64,000 bases of DNA from an uncultured Acidimicrobiia bacterium (lineage in GTDB: Bacteria > Actinomycetota > Acidimicrobiia > Spongiisociales > Spongiisociaceae). This document shows, piece by piece, positions 43,248 to 52,001 of the stretch. Below the pieces are notes generated by a model. It had not been told where the DNA came from, ran no database searches, and saw only the letters and a program-made list of their open reading frames with translations. Each line of letters begins with the position of its first letter. The stretch's first letter is position 1. Position numbers and translations under genes: made by a program. Location of the stretch: contig OY282370.1 of NCBI GenBank assembly GCA_958295745.1, forward strand, positions 434,001 to 498,000. The letters are read 5' to 3'.

Positions 43248-45896
43248 TCATTCGGCGGCCGGAAAGTCGGGGTACGGAATACGATGGTGGTAGTGCCCGA
43301 CCAGGGCATCGACCATGGCCGCCTTGGCGTTCGTGAGGTCCCCCAGGGTCATCGCCGAGAGGGACAGCTGGCCGTCGGCCACCTTCTCGCCCACCACCTG
43401 CTCCACCAGCATCTCGATACGCTCGTTGGTGGGTGTTTCGGTCTGGAACACCGCCCGGCAGGCGCCCTCCACCGAGTCGGCCATCATCACGATGGCCATC
43501 TCCTTCCGAACCGGCTTGTGACCCTTGTGCCGGTAGTCCTCGATGTCGACCTCATCGGCCCCGTAGAGTTTCTGCGCCTTGTTGTAGAAGAAGTGCATGA
43601 CCCCGTCCCCGTGATGGGAGATCACGGCCTCCGCCACCTCCCCCGGTATCCTGAACCGGCGGGCCAGGCTGAGCCCGTCCTGCACATGGCGGCGGAGCAT
43701 CTCGGCGGAGTGCTGGGGCGCCATCCGGTCGTGCGGATTCTGGATGCCGAACTGGTTCTCTATGAAGAACTGAGGGTTCTCGGTCTTGCCCAGGTCGTGA
43801 TAGTAGGCGGCGGCCCGGGCCAGCAGGGGATTGGCGTCCACCGCCCGCGCCGCCCGATCGGCCAGGGTCCCCACCATGAGGGAGTGGTTGAAGGAGCCGA
43901 TCGCCTTCTCTTCGAGAAGCCGCAGGGCCGGATGGTTGCGGTCGGTGAGGTCGAGCAGCCGCAGCGAGGTGGTGATGTCGAACACGATCTCCAGGACGGA
44001 CAGCAGGGAGCTGCCGATCAACCAGGACACCAGGCCGTTGCCCATCGCCAAAGCCATCGCCTGGTAGACCGGTATGCCCTCGTGGAAGAACCACGCTATC
44101 ACCGCGGCGAGGCCTCCCGAAAGGACGATGATGTAGATGGCGGCCCGGCGCAGATCACGGCGGGCGGAAATGGCGGACACGAAGGGCACGGGGATCAGGG
44201 TGGACAGGATGGCGAACAGCGTGTAGCCGGGATCGGTGGTGGCGATGGCCGTCATCGAGCCGACCGCCACCGCCATCAGAACCGCCATTCGGGCGTCGAA
44301 GAGGATGGCCGTCATGAGGCCGAAGGCGGCGGCGGGGACCAGGTACCCGATCGCTCCGTTGACATCCACGAACACCGCCGCCCCCCGGGCCGACAGGGCC
44401 GCCAGGGCGATCATCAGCCCGAACAGGGCCATGCGCCGCACCGAGAACCACACCGACGGATGGAAACGGTACAGGTACAAGGCCAGCACCCCCACCAGGA
44501 TCAACACCGCCGCCGCCAGCGCCAGGTAACGGGGGGCGGCCAGCCCCAACAACCCCGCCGCCGACAAGGCCCTCTGTATCTCGTCGGTCACCTCCTCGCC
44601 CTGTTCCACGATGGTGTCCCCCGCCCGGTACTCGATGGTGAGCGGGTCCACCGCCGCGGACGCCTCATCCCGCAGGGTCTGGGTGATCACCTGGTCGACC
44701 GATTTGTTGGCGATCAGGAATTCGGTTCCTACCTCGGTCACCGCGGTGGACACCGGCTGCCAGACGGCCGGATCCGCCCCGGGCAGCTGTACGAACCAGG
44801 GCCGCGACCGGTAGACCCTCTTGACATCGAGCAGCTCCTCGCTGAGGATCCCCCCGTTCTCGTTCAGGGCTTCGGTTACGAGCTGGACCACCCCGCGCTC
44901 CATCTCCGCCAGCCAGGACTCCTCTCCCAGGATCTCCCTGTATACGTCCTCGGTGGCGATCTGGACCAGCAGGGAGACGGTGCTGTCGGATAGCAGATAC
45001 CCGCCGGCCCGCAGGACGGCGAGCTGGCTCCCCCGCGCCGCCACCACCGGGGTCATCGGAAGGGACTCCAGCCGGGACTCCCGATCCTCGAACAGCTCGA
45101 TCTGCTGCAACAGGCGCTGTTCGGAAGCGGTGAGACGGGCCGGAACCGTTTCGGTGTCGACCAGGACGGTGGCCGGCCCGGCAGCCAAACCGGTGAACTC
45201 GTACCGCCCATCGGCGAAGGTGCGCGCCACGAACTGAGTACCGGTCGAGTCGTAAGCCACCACACGGATATCGCCCAGCCCGCGATCGTCCCCGGACAAC
45301 ACACCGTCGCCTTCTATGTCCATGAACACCCGGCCGGTGATGCGGGAGGTCCGCACCACGGTCGGAAGGGTCGTGGTCGTAGAAGCGGCGGTGGTCGGCG
45401 CCGTGGTATCGACGGCCGCCTGGAGCTCCTGCTCGACGAAGCCTTCCACCGTGGTGGTGGGGCCGGCATCGGGAACGGCGGCGGTCGTCGTAGAGGCAGC
45501 GGTCGTGGAGGACGAAGTAGTGGAGGACGAGGTCGTGGAGGGCGGGATGGTGGTGCTGGTGGTCACCGCGGGAAGGGATCCGGCGCCCGGGACGATGGTG
45601 GCGTCCCGCACCGATTCGAAGAAGGTGCGGATGTTCTCGATCACCAGGGTTTCGATGCCTTCATCCCGACCGTATACCGGCGTAACCGCATCCTCCGCCT
45701 CCTGCCGGGCCAGCTCTGTCCCTTCCACGTCCTCGACGACGAAGGGGGCATCGACCGTGAAGGTCTCGGGGGACGGCTCTCCCACCGCTACCTGCACGGT
45801 GGTGAACTGCTGGCCGATCACCAGACCGCCCAGGGAGAAGACCACGGAGGCGATCAGTATCGCCGCCGTCAACAGCATCCTGACGCGCGATTTCAC
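43248..45896 (-). CDS. 7TM-HD phosphodiesterase (PgpH-like) with inserted SdrD/Cna-B-like domain
   Basis: 882 aa. A first membrane segment (8-30) is followed by a long extracytoplasmic 7TMR-HDED region, about seven membrane helices (about 455-655), and a cytoplasmic HD domain with NHSLMVG, YYHDLGK and ISHHGDG. By family knowledge such proteins hydrolyse c-di-AMP. The extracellular region is unusual. A Ser/Thr-rich stretch (112-140, 163-178) flanks a domain at about 186-255 with DIEGDGVLSGDD and DGRYEFTGL motifs, like SdrD-B/Cna-B repeats of surface proteins. The GTG start overlaps the phoH stop (GTGA, 45893-45896). Confidence 0.88.
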   Translation of the reverse strand: MKSRVRMLLTAAILIASVVFSLGGLVIGQQFTTVQVAVGEPSPETFTVDAPFVVEDVEGTELARQEAEDAVTPVYGRDEGIETLVIENIRTFFESVRDATIVPGAGSLPAVTTSTTIPPSTTSSSTTSSSTTAASTTTAAVPDAGPTTTVEGFVEQELQAAVDTTAPTTAASTTTTLPTVVRTSRITGRVFMDIEGDGVLSGDDRGLGDIRVVAYDSTGTQFVARTFADGRYEFTGLAAGPATVLVDTETVPARLTASEQRLLQQIELFEDRESRLESLPMTPVVAARGSQLAVLRAGGYLLSDSTVSLLVQIATEDVYREILGEESWLAEMERGVVQLVTEALNENGGILSEELLDVKRVYRSRPWFVQLPGADPAVWQPVSTAVTEVGTEFLIANKSVDQVITQTLRDEASAAVDPLTIEYRAGDTIVEQGEEVTDEIQRALSAAGLLGLAAPRYLALAAAVLILVGVLALYLYRFHPSVWFSVRRMALFGLMIALAALSARGAAVFVDVNGAIGYLVPAAAFGLMTAILFDARMAVLMAVAVGSMTAIATTDPGYTLFAILSTLIPVPFVSAISARRDLRRAAIYIIVLSGGLAAVIAWFFHEGIPVYQAMALAMGNGLVSWLIGSSLLSVLEIVFDITTSLRLLDLTDRNHPALRLLEEKAIGSFNHSLMVGTLADRAARAVDANPLLARAAAYYHDLGKTENPQFFIENQFGIQNPHDRMAPQHSAEMLRRHVQDGLSLARRFRIPGEVAEAVISHHGDGVMHFFYNKAQKLYGADEVDIEDYRHKGHKPVRKEMAIVMMADSVEGACRAVFQTETPTNERIEMLVEQVVGEKVADGQLSLSAMTLGDLTNAKAAMVDALVGHYHHRIPYPDFPAAE

Positions 45897-46885
45897 CGCC
45901 TAGCCCCCCTCCTCCGCCCCGATCCTCCGCCCCCGGCCGCCTCGTAGGCTTCGACTATGGCGGCCACTATCCGATGCCTGACCACGTCGGCGGCCGTCAG
46001 ATGAACCACCGCCACATCCCGGACCGCCCGCAGTATCCGCTCGGCGTGATTGAGACCCGAGGGGCGGTCGGTGGGCAGATCGACCTGGGTGTCGTCGCCC
46101 GTGATCACCATCTTGGAGTTGAACCCCAGCCGGGTCAGGAACATCTTCATCTGGGCCCGGGAGGTGTTCTGCGCTTCGTCGAGCACCACGATCGCGTCGT
46201 TGAGGGTCCGGCCCCGCATGTAGGCGAGGGGAGCGATCTCTATGGCGCCCCTATCCGTATAGGCCGCAACCTCCTCGGGTCCCAGCATCTCGAACAGGGC
46301 GTCGTGGAGGGGGCGCAGGTAGGGGTTGAACTTGGCCTCGAGGTCCCCGGGCAGGAAACCGAGCCGCTCGCCGGCCTCTACCGCCGGGCGGGTCAATACT
46401 ATGCGCCGCACCGCCCCGGACAGCAGGGCTTCCACCGCCGCCGCCATCGCCAGGTAGGTCTTGCCCGTGCCGGCCGGGCCGATCCCGAACACCAGGGTGT
46501 GGTCCCGGATGGCTTCGATGTAACGCAGCTGGCCCACCGTCTTGGGGCGGATGACCTTGCCCCTCCCCACCTCGACCGCCGACCCCAGCACCCCGCTGGG
46601 CGAATCCACCGACTCCTTCACCATATCGATCACCCGCCGCACTCCTTCGGCGTCCAATCTGAGGCCCTGCTGTATCAGGATCAACAGCTCCTCGACCGCC
46701 TTGTAGGCGCGGCTGGCCGCCTCCTCCTCGCCGCCGAACGTGATCTCGTTGCCGCGGGCCACGATGACCGCATCGGGGAAAGCCGCCTCCACCGCCCGCA
46801 GGTGGCGGTCGCGGTCGCCCAGCAGATCGAGCATGAGCCCGGCGCCGGAGACGCGCAGAAGGGATCGGGAAGGGGCGGGGAGCAT
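45893..46885 (-). CDS. phoH: PhoH-like ATPase
   Basis: 330-aa cytoplasmic P-loop ATPase. Walker A is GPAGTGKT (136-143) and Walker B VVLDEAQN, followed by VITGDDTQVDLP. An N-terminal KH-like segment is present. Family members are linked to RNA metabolism and lie next to ybeY in many bacteria, as here. Coupled to the downstream PgpH gene by a GTGA overlap. The C-terminal tail is Gly/Arg-rich. Confidence 0.92.
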   Translation of the reverse strand: MLPAPSRSLLRVSGAGLMLDLLGDRDRHLRAVEAAFPDAVIVARGNEITFGGEEEAASRAYKAVEELLILIQQGLRLDAEGVRRVIDMVKESVDSPSGVLGSAVEVGRGKVIRPKTVGQLRYIEAIRDHTLVFGIGPAGTGKTYLAMAAAVEALLSGAVRRIVLTRPAVEAGERLGFLPGDLEAKFNPYLRPLHDALFEMLGPEEVAAYTDRGAIEIAPLAYMRGRTLNDAIVVLDEAQNTSRAQMKMFLTRLGFNSKMVITGDDTQVDLPTDRPSGLNHAERILRAVRDVAVVHLTAADVVRHRIVAAIVEAYEAAGGGGSGRRRGARR

Positions 46886-46963
46886 CAGGAAAGGCCGGCC
46901 GGGATGTCGAACATCGGTGAGCTGTCCGAGGATACCCGCGCCGTCCGGCTACCGGCAACGGTC

Positions 46964-48040
46964 TCAGAGTACATCCTCGCCCCGTAACTCGGCGTAGCGG
47001 CGCAGGCATTCCCGCTCGGAACGGCTGAGACGGGTAGGTACGTCGATGCCCACCAGCACCAGCAGATCCCCGCGGCCCCGCCGCCCCAGCCTTCCGGCCC
47101 CCATACCCCGCAGACGGACGACCTCCCCGTGCCGGGCGCCGGCGGGGATATTCACCCGCTTCGACCCGCCTCCCAGGAGCGGCACCTCGGCCGCGGTTCC
47201 CAAGGCCGCCGCCGCGATGCCGATCTCCATCTCGTAGACCAGATCGTCCTCCCGGCGAATGAAGTCTCCGTGCGGCTTCACGGCCAGATCCACGTACAGA
47301 TCCCCGGGCGGGCCGCCCCGCCGCCCCGCCTCGCCGTCCCCCTCCAGCCGGAGCCTGTTGCCCTCGTCCACCCCCTTGGGAACCTCTACCGACACCTCCC
47401 TTTCACCCTCGGTCATCCCTGTGCTGCCGCACCCGACGCACGGGTCGGCGATGACGGCGCCTTCGCCTCCGCAGGTGCGGCAGGTCGTCAAGGTCATCAC
47501 CGACCCGAAGACGCTCCGCCTAGCCATCCTGACCTGCCCGCTTCCGGCGCAGCCCGCACACCGTCTGGTTCCCGTTCCGGACCGGGCCCCCGACCCCGAA
47601 CATTCCCCGCAGACCACCGCCGCCCGGAACCGGACGGTCCTGACGGCCCCGAAGGCCGCCTCCTCCAGATCGAGCATCAGACGGACGCGGATGTCCCTCC
47701 CCCGGGTGTCCGGCCTTCCCCATCCCCCGCCGCCGAACATCGAACCCCCGCCGAAGATCCCTCCCTCTCCGAACACGGAACTGAGCAGGTCATCGAACGA
47801 GGCGCCTTGGAAGAACCCGGCCATGTCCAGGGTGTCACCGCGGTCGTAGCGGGCCCGCTTGTTCGGATCGGAAAGCACCTCGTAGGCCTCGGCGATCTTA
47901 CGAAACCGCTCTTCGGCGGCCGGGTCGCCCGGATTGGCGTCGGGATGGGTAGCACGCGCCAGACGGCGAAAGGCCTTCTTGATCTCGTTGGGCGAGGCGC
48001 CGCGGTCGACACCGAGGAGCGCGTAGTAGTCGTCGGCCAC
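46964..48040 (-). CDS. dnaJ: Chaperone protein DnaJ
   Basis: 358-aa type I Hsp40 co-chaperone. The J domain has H32-P-D34, and the Gly/Phe linker (GEGGIFGGGSMFGGGG) follows. The zinc-finger region has four Cys pairs (CGECSGSG, CAGCAGSG, CRTCGGEG, CVGCGSTG), and C-terminal substrate-binding domains come last. The GTG at 48040 (MADDYYALLG) follows the hrcA stop by 8 nt; no separate strong ribosome-binding site is present, so reinitiation after hrcA is likely. The hrcA-dnaJ order indicates the second actinobacterial DnaJ (DnaJ2). Confidence 0.94.
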   Translation of the reverse strand: MADDYYALLGVDRGASPNEIKKAFRRLARATHPDANPGDPAAEERFRKIAEAYEVLSDPNKRARYDRGDTLDMAGFFQGASFDDLLSSVFGEGGIFGGGSMFGGGGWGRPDTRGRDIRVRLMLDLEEAAFGAVRTVRFRAAVVCGECSGSGARSGTGTRRCAGCAGSGQVRMARRSVFGSVMTLTTCRTCGGEGAVIADPCVGCGSTGMTEGEREVSVEVPKGVDEGNRLRLEGDGEAGRRGGPPGDLYVDLAVKPHGDFIRREDDLVYEMEIGIAAAALGTAAEVPLLGGGSKRVNIPAGARHGEVVRLRGMGAGRLGRRGRGDLLVLVGIDVPTRLSRSERECLRRYAELRGEDVL

Positions 48041-48048
48041 GGCGCCGG

Positions 48049-49056
48049 TCAGCGCTCCCCGAGGCTCTCGTCGAGGTTGCCGCTTATCTCCTCCACCACG
48101 GAGATGGCCCGTCCGTAATCCATCCTCATCGGACCCAGTACCCCGATCCGCCCGGAGGGCTCGCCCTGATCGCCGCCGTAGCTGGTGGATACCAGGGAGA
48201 TGTCGGTGGGGGATTCGATGCCCAGCTCCCGGCCGATCCGCACCTCGGTGCCCTCCGGCAGGTGCGCCAGCAGCTCCAGAAGGGCGGCTTCGCGCTCGAG
48301 TATCTCCAGCACTCCCCGAACTTTCGATATCTCCCCCCACGCGTCCGTCAGGTAGCTGGCCGGACCCATATACAGCTCGTGGTCGGTGGAGGCGGCCTTC
48401 CCCAGAGCCTCCGAAGCCCGCCAGAGGATCGACCTGACTCCGCCCGGAACTTCACCCTGCGGCAGCTGGTCGAGGTCTATGCCCTGAGATATGGAACACC
48501 CCACCTGGCTGCGCCGTATCAGAAGTTCGGCGTCCTCGATCTCGGCGCGGTCCACCGGCGAGGGGAGCACCAGCAGAGACTGGGACACCCGTCCGGCCTG
48601 GGTGACCACCACCATCAGGACCATGTCGGCCCCGGTCTGCACCAGGTGAACGGCGCGCACCATCTCGCCCGACAGGCCGGGGCCGGTCACCAGGGACGGG
48701 TAGTGGGTGATCTCGCTGAGCAAGGACGAGGTGGCCTTCAGGAGCCGGCCCAGCTCGGTATGGACCGAGGCGAAGAACTCGGCCACCCGGGCAGATGCGG
48801 CCGGCGATTGGATGGGGCGTATCAGCTGGTCGACGTAGTAGCGGTAGGCGCGGGCCGTGGGGATCCGTCCGGCGGAGGTGTGGGGCTGCATCGCGAATCC
48901 CTCCGCCTCCAGGGCTGCCAGCTCGTTGCGGACCGTGGCGGCCGACACCGTCAGGCTGCTCAATTGGAGGATGGCCCGCGAGCTGACCGGCTCCCCGGTG
49001 CGGATGTGTTCCTCCACCAGGATGCGCAGTATCCTCGCCTTGCGTTCGTCCAACAT
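48049..49056 (-). CDS. hrcA: Heat-inducible transcription repressor HrcA
   Basis: 335-aa repressor with an N-terminal winged helix (LDERKARILRILVEEHIRTG, SAATVRNELAALE), GAF-like core and C-terminal dimerisation part. It classically binds CIRCE operators before dnaK/groE genes. The ATG start MLDERK matches the family. No ribosome-binding site is visible and a TATATC lies about 10 nt upstream, so a leaderless transcript is possible. No CIRCE element was found within the window. Confidence 0.94.
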   Translation of the reverse strand: MLDERKARILRILVEEHIRTGEPVSSRAILQLSSLTVSAATVRNELAALEAEGFAMQPHTSAGRIPTARAYRYYVDQLIRPIQSPAASARVAEFFASVHTELGRLLKATSSLLSEITHYPSLVTGPGLSGEMVRAVHLVQTGADMVLMVVVTQAGRVSQSLLVLPSPVDRAEIEDAELLIRRSQVGCSISQGIDLDQLPQGEVPGGVRSILWRASEALGKAASTDHELYMGPASYLTDAWGEISKVRGVLEILEREAALLELLAHLPEGTEVRIGRELGIESPTDISLVSTSYGGDQGEPSGRIGVLGPMRMDYGRAISVVEEISGNLDESLGER

Positions 49057-49257
49057 GCGAACATGATATAGCCCCGATCGTTCCTGGGAGAACTTTCCCC
49101 GCCCGTTCCCGCCCGCCGCCGCCGGAGCGCGCACGACGCGTTGGAAGTCCTCTCCGCGCCCTGCTACCCTGGCGGGGGCCCTCGGTCGAGGGGGCTCGAG
49201 TCATCGGCGCCGGGTATTGAACACGGCCGCCCTCCCCCGTTTTTGCGAGTACACGGA

Positions 49258-49521
49258 ATGGCACACACCAAATCCCAAGAGAAACGCAACCGCCAGACCA
49301 AAACCCGGGGCGCCCGCAACAAGGCGATCCGCTCGGAGCTGAGGACCCGCGTCAAGAACGCGGTGGACGCGGCGGAGCGGGGCGATGCCGAGGCGGCCGC
49401 CGAAGCCCACCGCATAGCCCAGAAGCGCATAGACCAGGCCGCCGCCAAGGGAGTTCTGAAGAAGAACACCGCGGCCCGCCGCAAGCGCAGCCTGGCCCGC
49501 CGGGTGGGCGCAACCGGGTAA
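49258..49521 (+). CDS. rpsT: 30S ribosomal protein S20
   Basis: 87-aa, very basic helical protein binding 16S rRNA. It starts MAHTKSQEKRNRQ and ends KNTAARRKRSLARRVGA, typical for S20. The ATG at 49258 gives the expected length. It is divergent from hrcA and followed by an intrinsic-terminator-like hairpin. Confidence 0.96.
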   Translation: MAHTKSQEKRNRQTKTRGARNKAIRSELRTRVKNAVDAAERGDAEAAAEAHRIAQKRIDQAAAKGVLKKNTAARRKRSLARRVGATG

Positions 49522-49584
49522 AAACCGCCCGACCGACCCTCACCGAGGACCGGTCAGCCAAGGCGAGGTCGGCGGTTTCGTTTT
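49522..49584 (+). terminator. Probable intrinsic terminator after rpsT
   Basis: Immediately after the rpsT stop, AAACCGCC and GACC (49523-49534) pair with GGTC and GGCGGTTT (49567-49578). An inner GACCGGTC-like stem helps close the loop, and CGTTTT follows. Position and T-run support Rho-independent termination of rpsT. Confidence 0.6.
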
Positions 49585-49671
49585 GCCCTTCGACCCCTTG
49601 CATGCGCACGGCCGCTCGCCTCATTTCGGCGACTGCCGCAAGCAACCCGTTCCTCTTTCTCGCCTACAGCA

Positions 49672-49704
49672 GATGGGGAGCTCCGTATTCCAGAGCTCCC
49701 CATC
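49672..49704. repeat. Perfect 12-bp inverted repeat
   Basis: Arms GATGGGGAGCTC (49672-49683) and GAGCTCCCCATC (49693-49704) surround a 9-nt loop, CGTATTCCA. It lies in the convergent gap between rpsT and a small membrane protein gene. No U-run flanks it on either strand, so it is not a typical terminator. It may be a bidirectional transcription barrier or a protein-binding site. Confidence 0.6.
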
Positions 49705-49779
49705 AGGTTCGAGGCTCGGTTCTATCTTGTTACTTCGTAAGTGCGAGTGTGCACAACAACGGAGGGAAGGGGATCCAGA

Positions 49780-50121
49780 TTAAGAGCGCAGGCCGACCCA
49801 TATCCAAAGCGCGGCTAACGCCAAGGCGATAACCATGAGGACAACCACCTCCGGCCTTCTTATCCGGATGGCCTTCCGGTAGATGACAACGTAGAGCGGG
49901 TAGATCAGCAGCATCGCTGCCGCCAACCAGGGGAAAAAGATGGAGATCTCCACCCCCAGCGCCACTAGGAACGAAAAGAGGATGACACCCCGGCCCATCC
50001 AGATGAGGGAACCTACCGCCCTCTCCTCCTTCGTCTTGAGCTTGCGTTCCCAGCTCAAGCAGAGCCGCCACCCGAGCTCCTTCTCGCTGCCTGCTGTCCC
50101 CGGCTGTTCTTCAGGCTTCAT
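49780..50121 (-). CDS. Small membrane protein, unknown function
   Basis: 113 aa. A charged N-terminal third (with KLKTKEERAVGS) is followed by three hydrophobic segments near residues 43-60, 63-82 and 92-110, so it is an inner-membrane protein. No family recognised. The ATG start has only a weak GGAT upstream. The gene and its 120-bp upstream region have lower G+C than their surroundings, consistent with a separately acquired gene. It stands alone between convergent rpsT and upstream holA. Confidence 0.65.
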   Translation of the reverse strand: MKPEEQPGTAGSEKELGWRLCLSWERKLKTKEERAVGSLIWMGRGVILFSFLVALGVEISIFFPWLAAAMLLIYPLYVVIYRKAIRIRRPEVVVLMVIALALAALWIWVGLRS

Positions 50122-50207
50122 GGCTATCCAGACCCGAAAGTTCTGTTACTATCGTCAGCATACACTTTTATCGTGGTCAAAGCTCAACAAAACCCTCTGA
50201 AATACAA

Positions 50208-50217
50208 TTGTATACAA
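50208..50217. promoter_or_regulatory. TTGTATACAA palindrome in an AT-rich gap
   Basis: A perfect 10-bp palindrome lies in the AT-rich 120-bp region (50122-50242) between the end of holA and the small membrane protein gene. It sits about 90 bp upstream of that gene's start, so it could be an operator or part of its promoter. No -35/-10 pair is certain. Confidence 0.3.
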
Positions 50218-50242
50218 AGTGCAAACCAGGCAGATTGCACAT

Positions 50243-51244
50243 TCATCGCCCGTACCAATAGCAGAGGGAGACGGTGAGGCGTTCCATGGTCACCAGGTGG
50301 GTCTCCTCGGGCATGGTCTTGAGCATCCCGTCCGCCCGCCGCACCGCATCCAGGGCCCGCGAAAGGTTCCCCTCTTCGGCTCCCCGTCCCGCCTGCCAGC
50401 TCTTCTTGGTGGGGAAGGCGTCCGGCTTGGCGCCTACCCAGCGGGCGAAGGTCTCGAGGTCCGGAGCCGCGGCCGCCATCGCCCTCCGGCGGAGATCGTT
50501 CTCGATCACGGCCAGCATCACTAGGGGGTGGTTGTGGGTGAGCAGGTCATGCAGACGGCGCAGCGCCTCGTCCACCGCTCCCTTGGCGGCGGCGTCGGTG
50601 AAGTGCCACACCGGCTCGTCGGGGCGGTTGCGGAAACGATCCCGCACCAGGTCACCGGTTATCGGGCCCTCCACCTCCGCCAGCTGGTCGAGGGCTTGGC
50701 CCAGCGACCCGATATCCGACCCGAAGCGTTCCAACAAGGCGTCGTGGGCTTCGCGGCGGAGCCGCAGGCCGCGCTCCCGGGAGGCATCCCTCACCCAGGC
50801 GGCCGTTTCCCGCGCCCGCAGCTTCCTGACCGTCACCGCCTGTCCGTGCTTCCTGACGTAGGCGGCCAGAGGGGCGGGAAGCCGGCCCGCAGACACCAGC
50901 ACCACTTGTCGGTCGCCGGGATCGGGATGGCCGTCCAGCAGATCGGTCACCGCCGCCGCCTCGGGCCGGCGCAGCAGCTGGGCGTCCACCACCATCAACC
51001 CGATCCGTTCCCCGAACAGCGAACCGGACTGGAGGGCGGGGACAACCGGCTCGACCTCCGGGCGGACCTTGGCATCCCCCGCTTCGGACTGGCCGCGCCC
51101 GGGAACGTCGACGCGCACCACATCGGACGGCGCCACCCCCGCCTCGGCGAAGACCTGCGCCGCCCGGTCGAGCATCTGGCGGCGCTCGCCCGGACCGGGG
51201 TCGGAGGGCCCGCTGACGTGGACCAGGGGCTTCAGAGGTTCCAA
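50243..51244 (-). CDS. holA: DNA polymerase III subunit delta
   Basis: 333-aa clamp-loader subunit. It has an N-terminal AAA-like part with LFGERIGLMVVDA, the helical region TFARWVGAKPDAFPTKKSWQ, and the C-terminal collar domain; no functional Walker motifs are expected. The start is uncertain. The only conventional candidate is TTG at 51244, which lies inside the 3' end of the upstream SDR gene with the GGGAGG directly abutting it. CTG three codons later has better spacing. Order rpsT-holA-comEC-comEA is conserved in Actinobacteria. Confidence 0.88.
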   Translation of the reverse strand: MEPLKPLVHVSGPSDPGPGERRQMLDRAAQVFAEAGVAPSDVVRVDVPGRGQSEAGDAKVRPEVEPVVPALQSGSLFGERIGLMVVDAQLLRRPEAAAVTDLLDGHPDPGDRQVVLVSAGRLPAPLAAYVRKHGQAVTVRKLRARETAAWVRDASRERGLRLRREAHDALLERFGSDIGSLGQALDQLAEVEGPITGDLVRDRFRNRPDEPVWHFTDAAAKGAVDEALRRLHDLLTHNHPLVMLAVIENDLRRRAMAAAAPDLETFARWVGAKPDAFPTKKSWQAGRGAEEGNLSRALDAVRRADGMLKTMPEETHLVTMERLTVSLCYWYGR

Positions 51245-51939
51245 CCTCCCCCCACCTGGATGAACGAACCGCTGATGTAGTCGGTGTCGTCATCCAGCAG
51301 GAACCTGACCGCGGTGCAGACGTCATCGAACCTTCCGTGCCGGCGCGCCGGTATCCGGGCCAGGGCCGGCAAGGGATCGGAGTTCTCGAGGGCGCCGGGC
51401 AGCACCGCGTTCACGGTGATCCCGTAGGTCGCTTCGGTGACCGCCATCGTCCTGGTGACGATCAGGACGCCGGTCTTGCCTATGTAATAAGGAAGGCTGC
51501 GGGGCCGGGCGGACAGACGGTCGGCGCCCGAATCCGAGATGTTGATGATCCGGCCTCCCCTCTCCCGCAGCATCGGGAGCATGGCCTTCGAGACGTAGTA
51601 AGTGGCCGAAACGGTGGAGGCTATCTGGGCGTCCCACTCCTCGACGGTCAGGTCGTCGAAGTTCTTGAGGACGAACTCCCCCACGTTGTTGATGAGCGCG
51701 TCCAGCCCGCCCACCTTGGCGCGGATGTCGTCGGCCATGTCCGCCGCGTCGTCGGGGACGGTTACGTCACCCGCAACGGCGTGCGCCCTTCCCCCGCTCT
51801 GCCGGATCAGATCGACGGTGGATTCCGCCGCCGCCCGGCTGCTTCGGTAGTGGACCACCACCTCGTGGCCTTCGAGTCCAAGGCTCACCGCCAGCGCCCT
51901 TCCCAGCCCCTTGGAAGACCCTGTTACCAGAATTCTCAT
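51232..51939 (-). CDS. SDR-family oxidoreductase
   Basis: 235-aa classical short-chain dehydrogenase with TGSSKGLG (6-13), NNVG, catalytic S135 and Y151-x3-K155 in YYIGKTG. The C-terminus SGSFIQVGGGWNL is typical. FabG-like 3-oxoacyl reductase or a sugar/alcohol dehydrogenase are both possible. ATG at 51939 has GGGAG about 9 nt upstream. It lies between comEC and holA, an unusual place, and its 3' end overlaps the holA start region. Confidence 0.82.
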   Translation of the reverse strand: MRILVTGSSKGLGRALAVSLGLEGHEVVVHYRSSRAAAESTVDLIRQSGGRAHAVAGDVTVPDDAADMADDIRAKVGGLDALINNVGEFVLKNFDDLTVEEWDAQIASTVSATYYVSKAMLPMLRERGGRIINISDSGADRLSARPRSLPYYIGKTGVLIVTRTMAVTEATYGITVNAVLPGALENSDPLPALARIPARRHGRFDDVCTAVRFLLDDDTDYISGSFIQVGGGWNL

Positions 51940-52001
51940 ATATCGCGCTCCCCCGGATCCGCAGGAGGGATGGTAGTGCCCGCCTCTCCCCCCGGGCGGA
52001 C

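Noticed and set aside
49057-49140. CIRCE operator upstream of hrcA
   Set aside because: No TTAGCACTC-N9-GAGTGCTAA-like sequence is present in the gap.
49672-49740. tRNA gene suggested by GGTTCGAG next to the hairpin
   Set aside because: No acceptor stem, D-arm or anticodon arm can be built around it.
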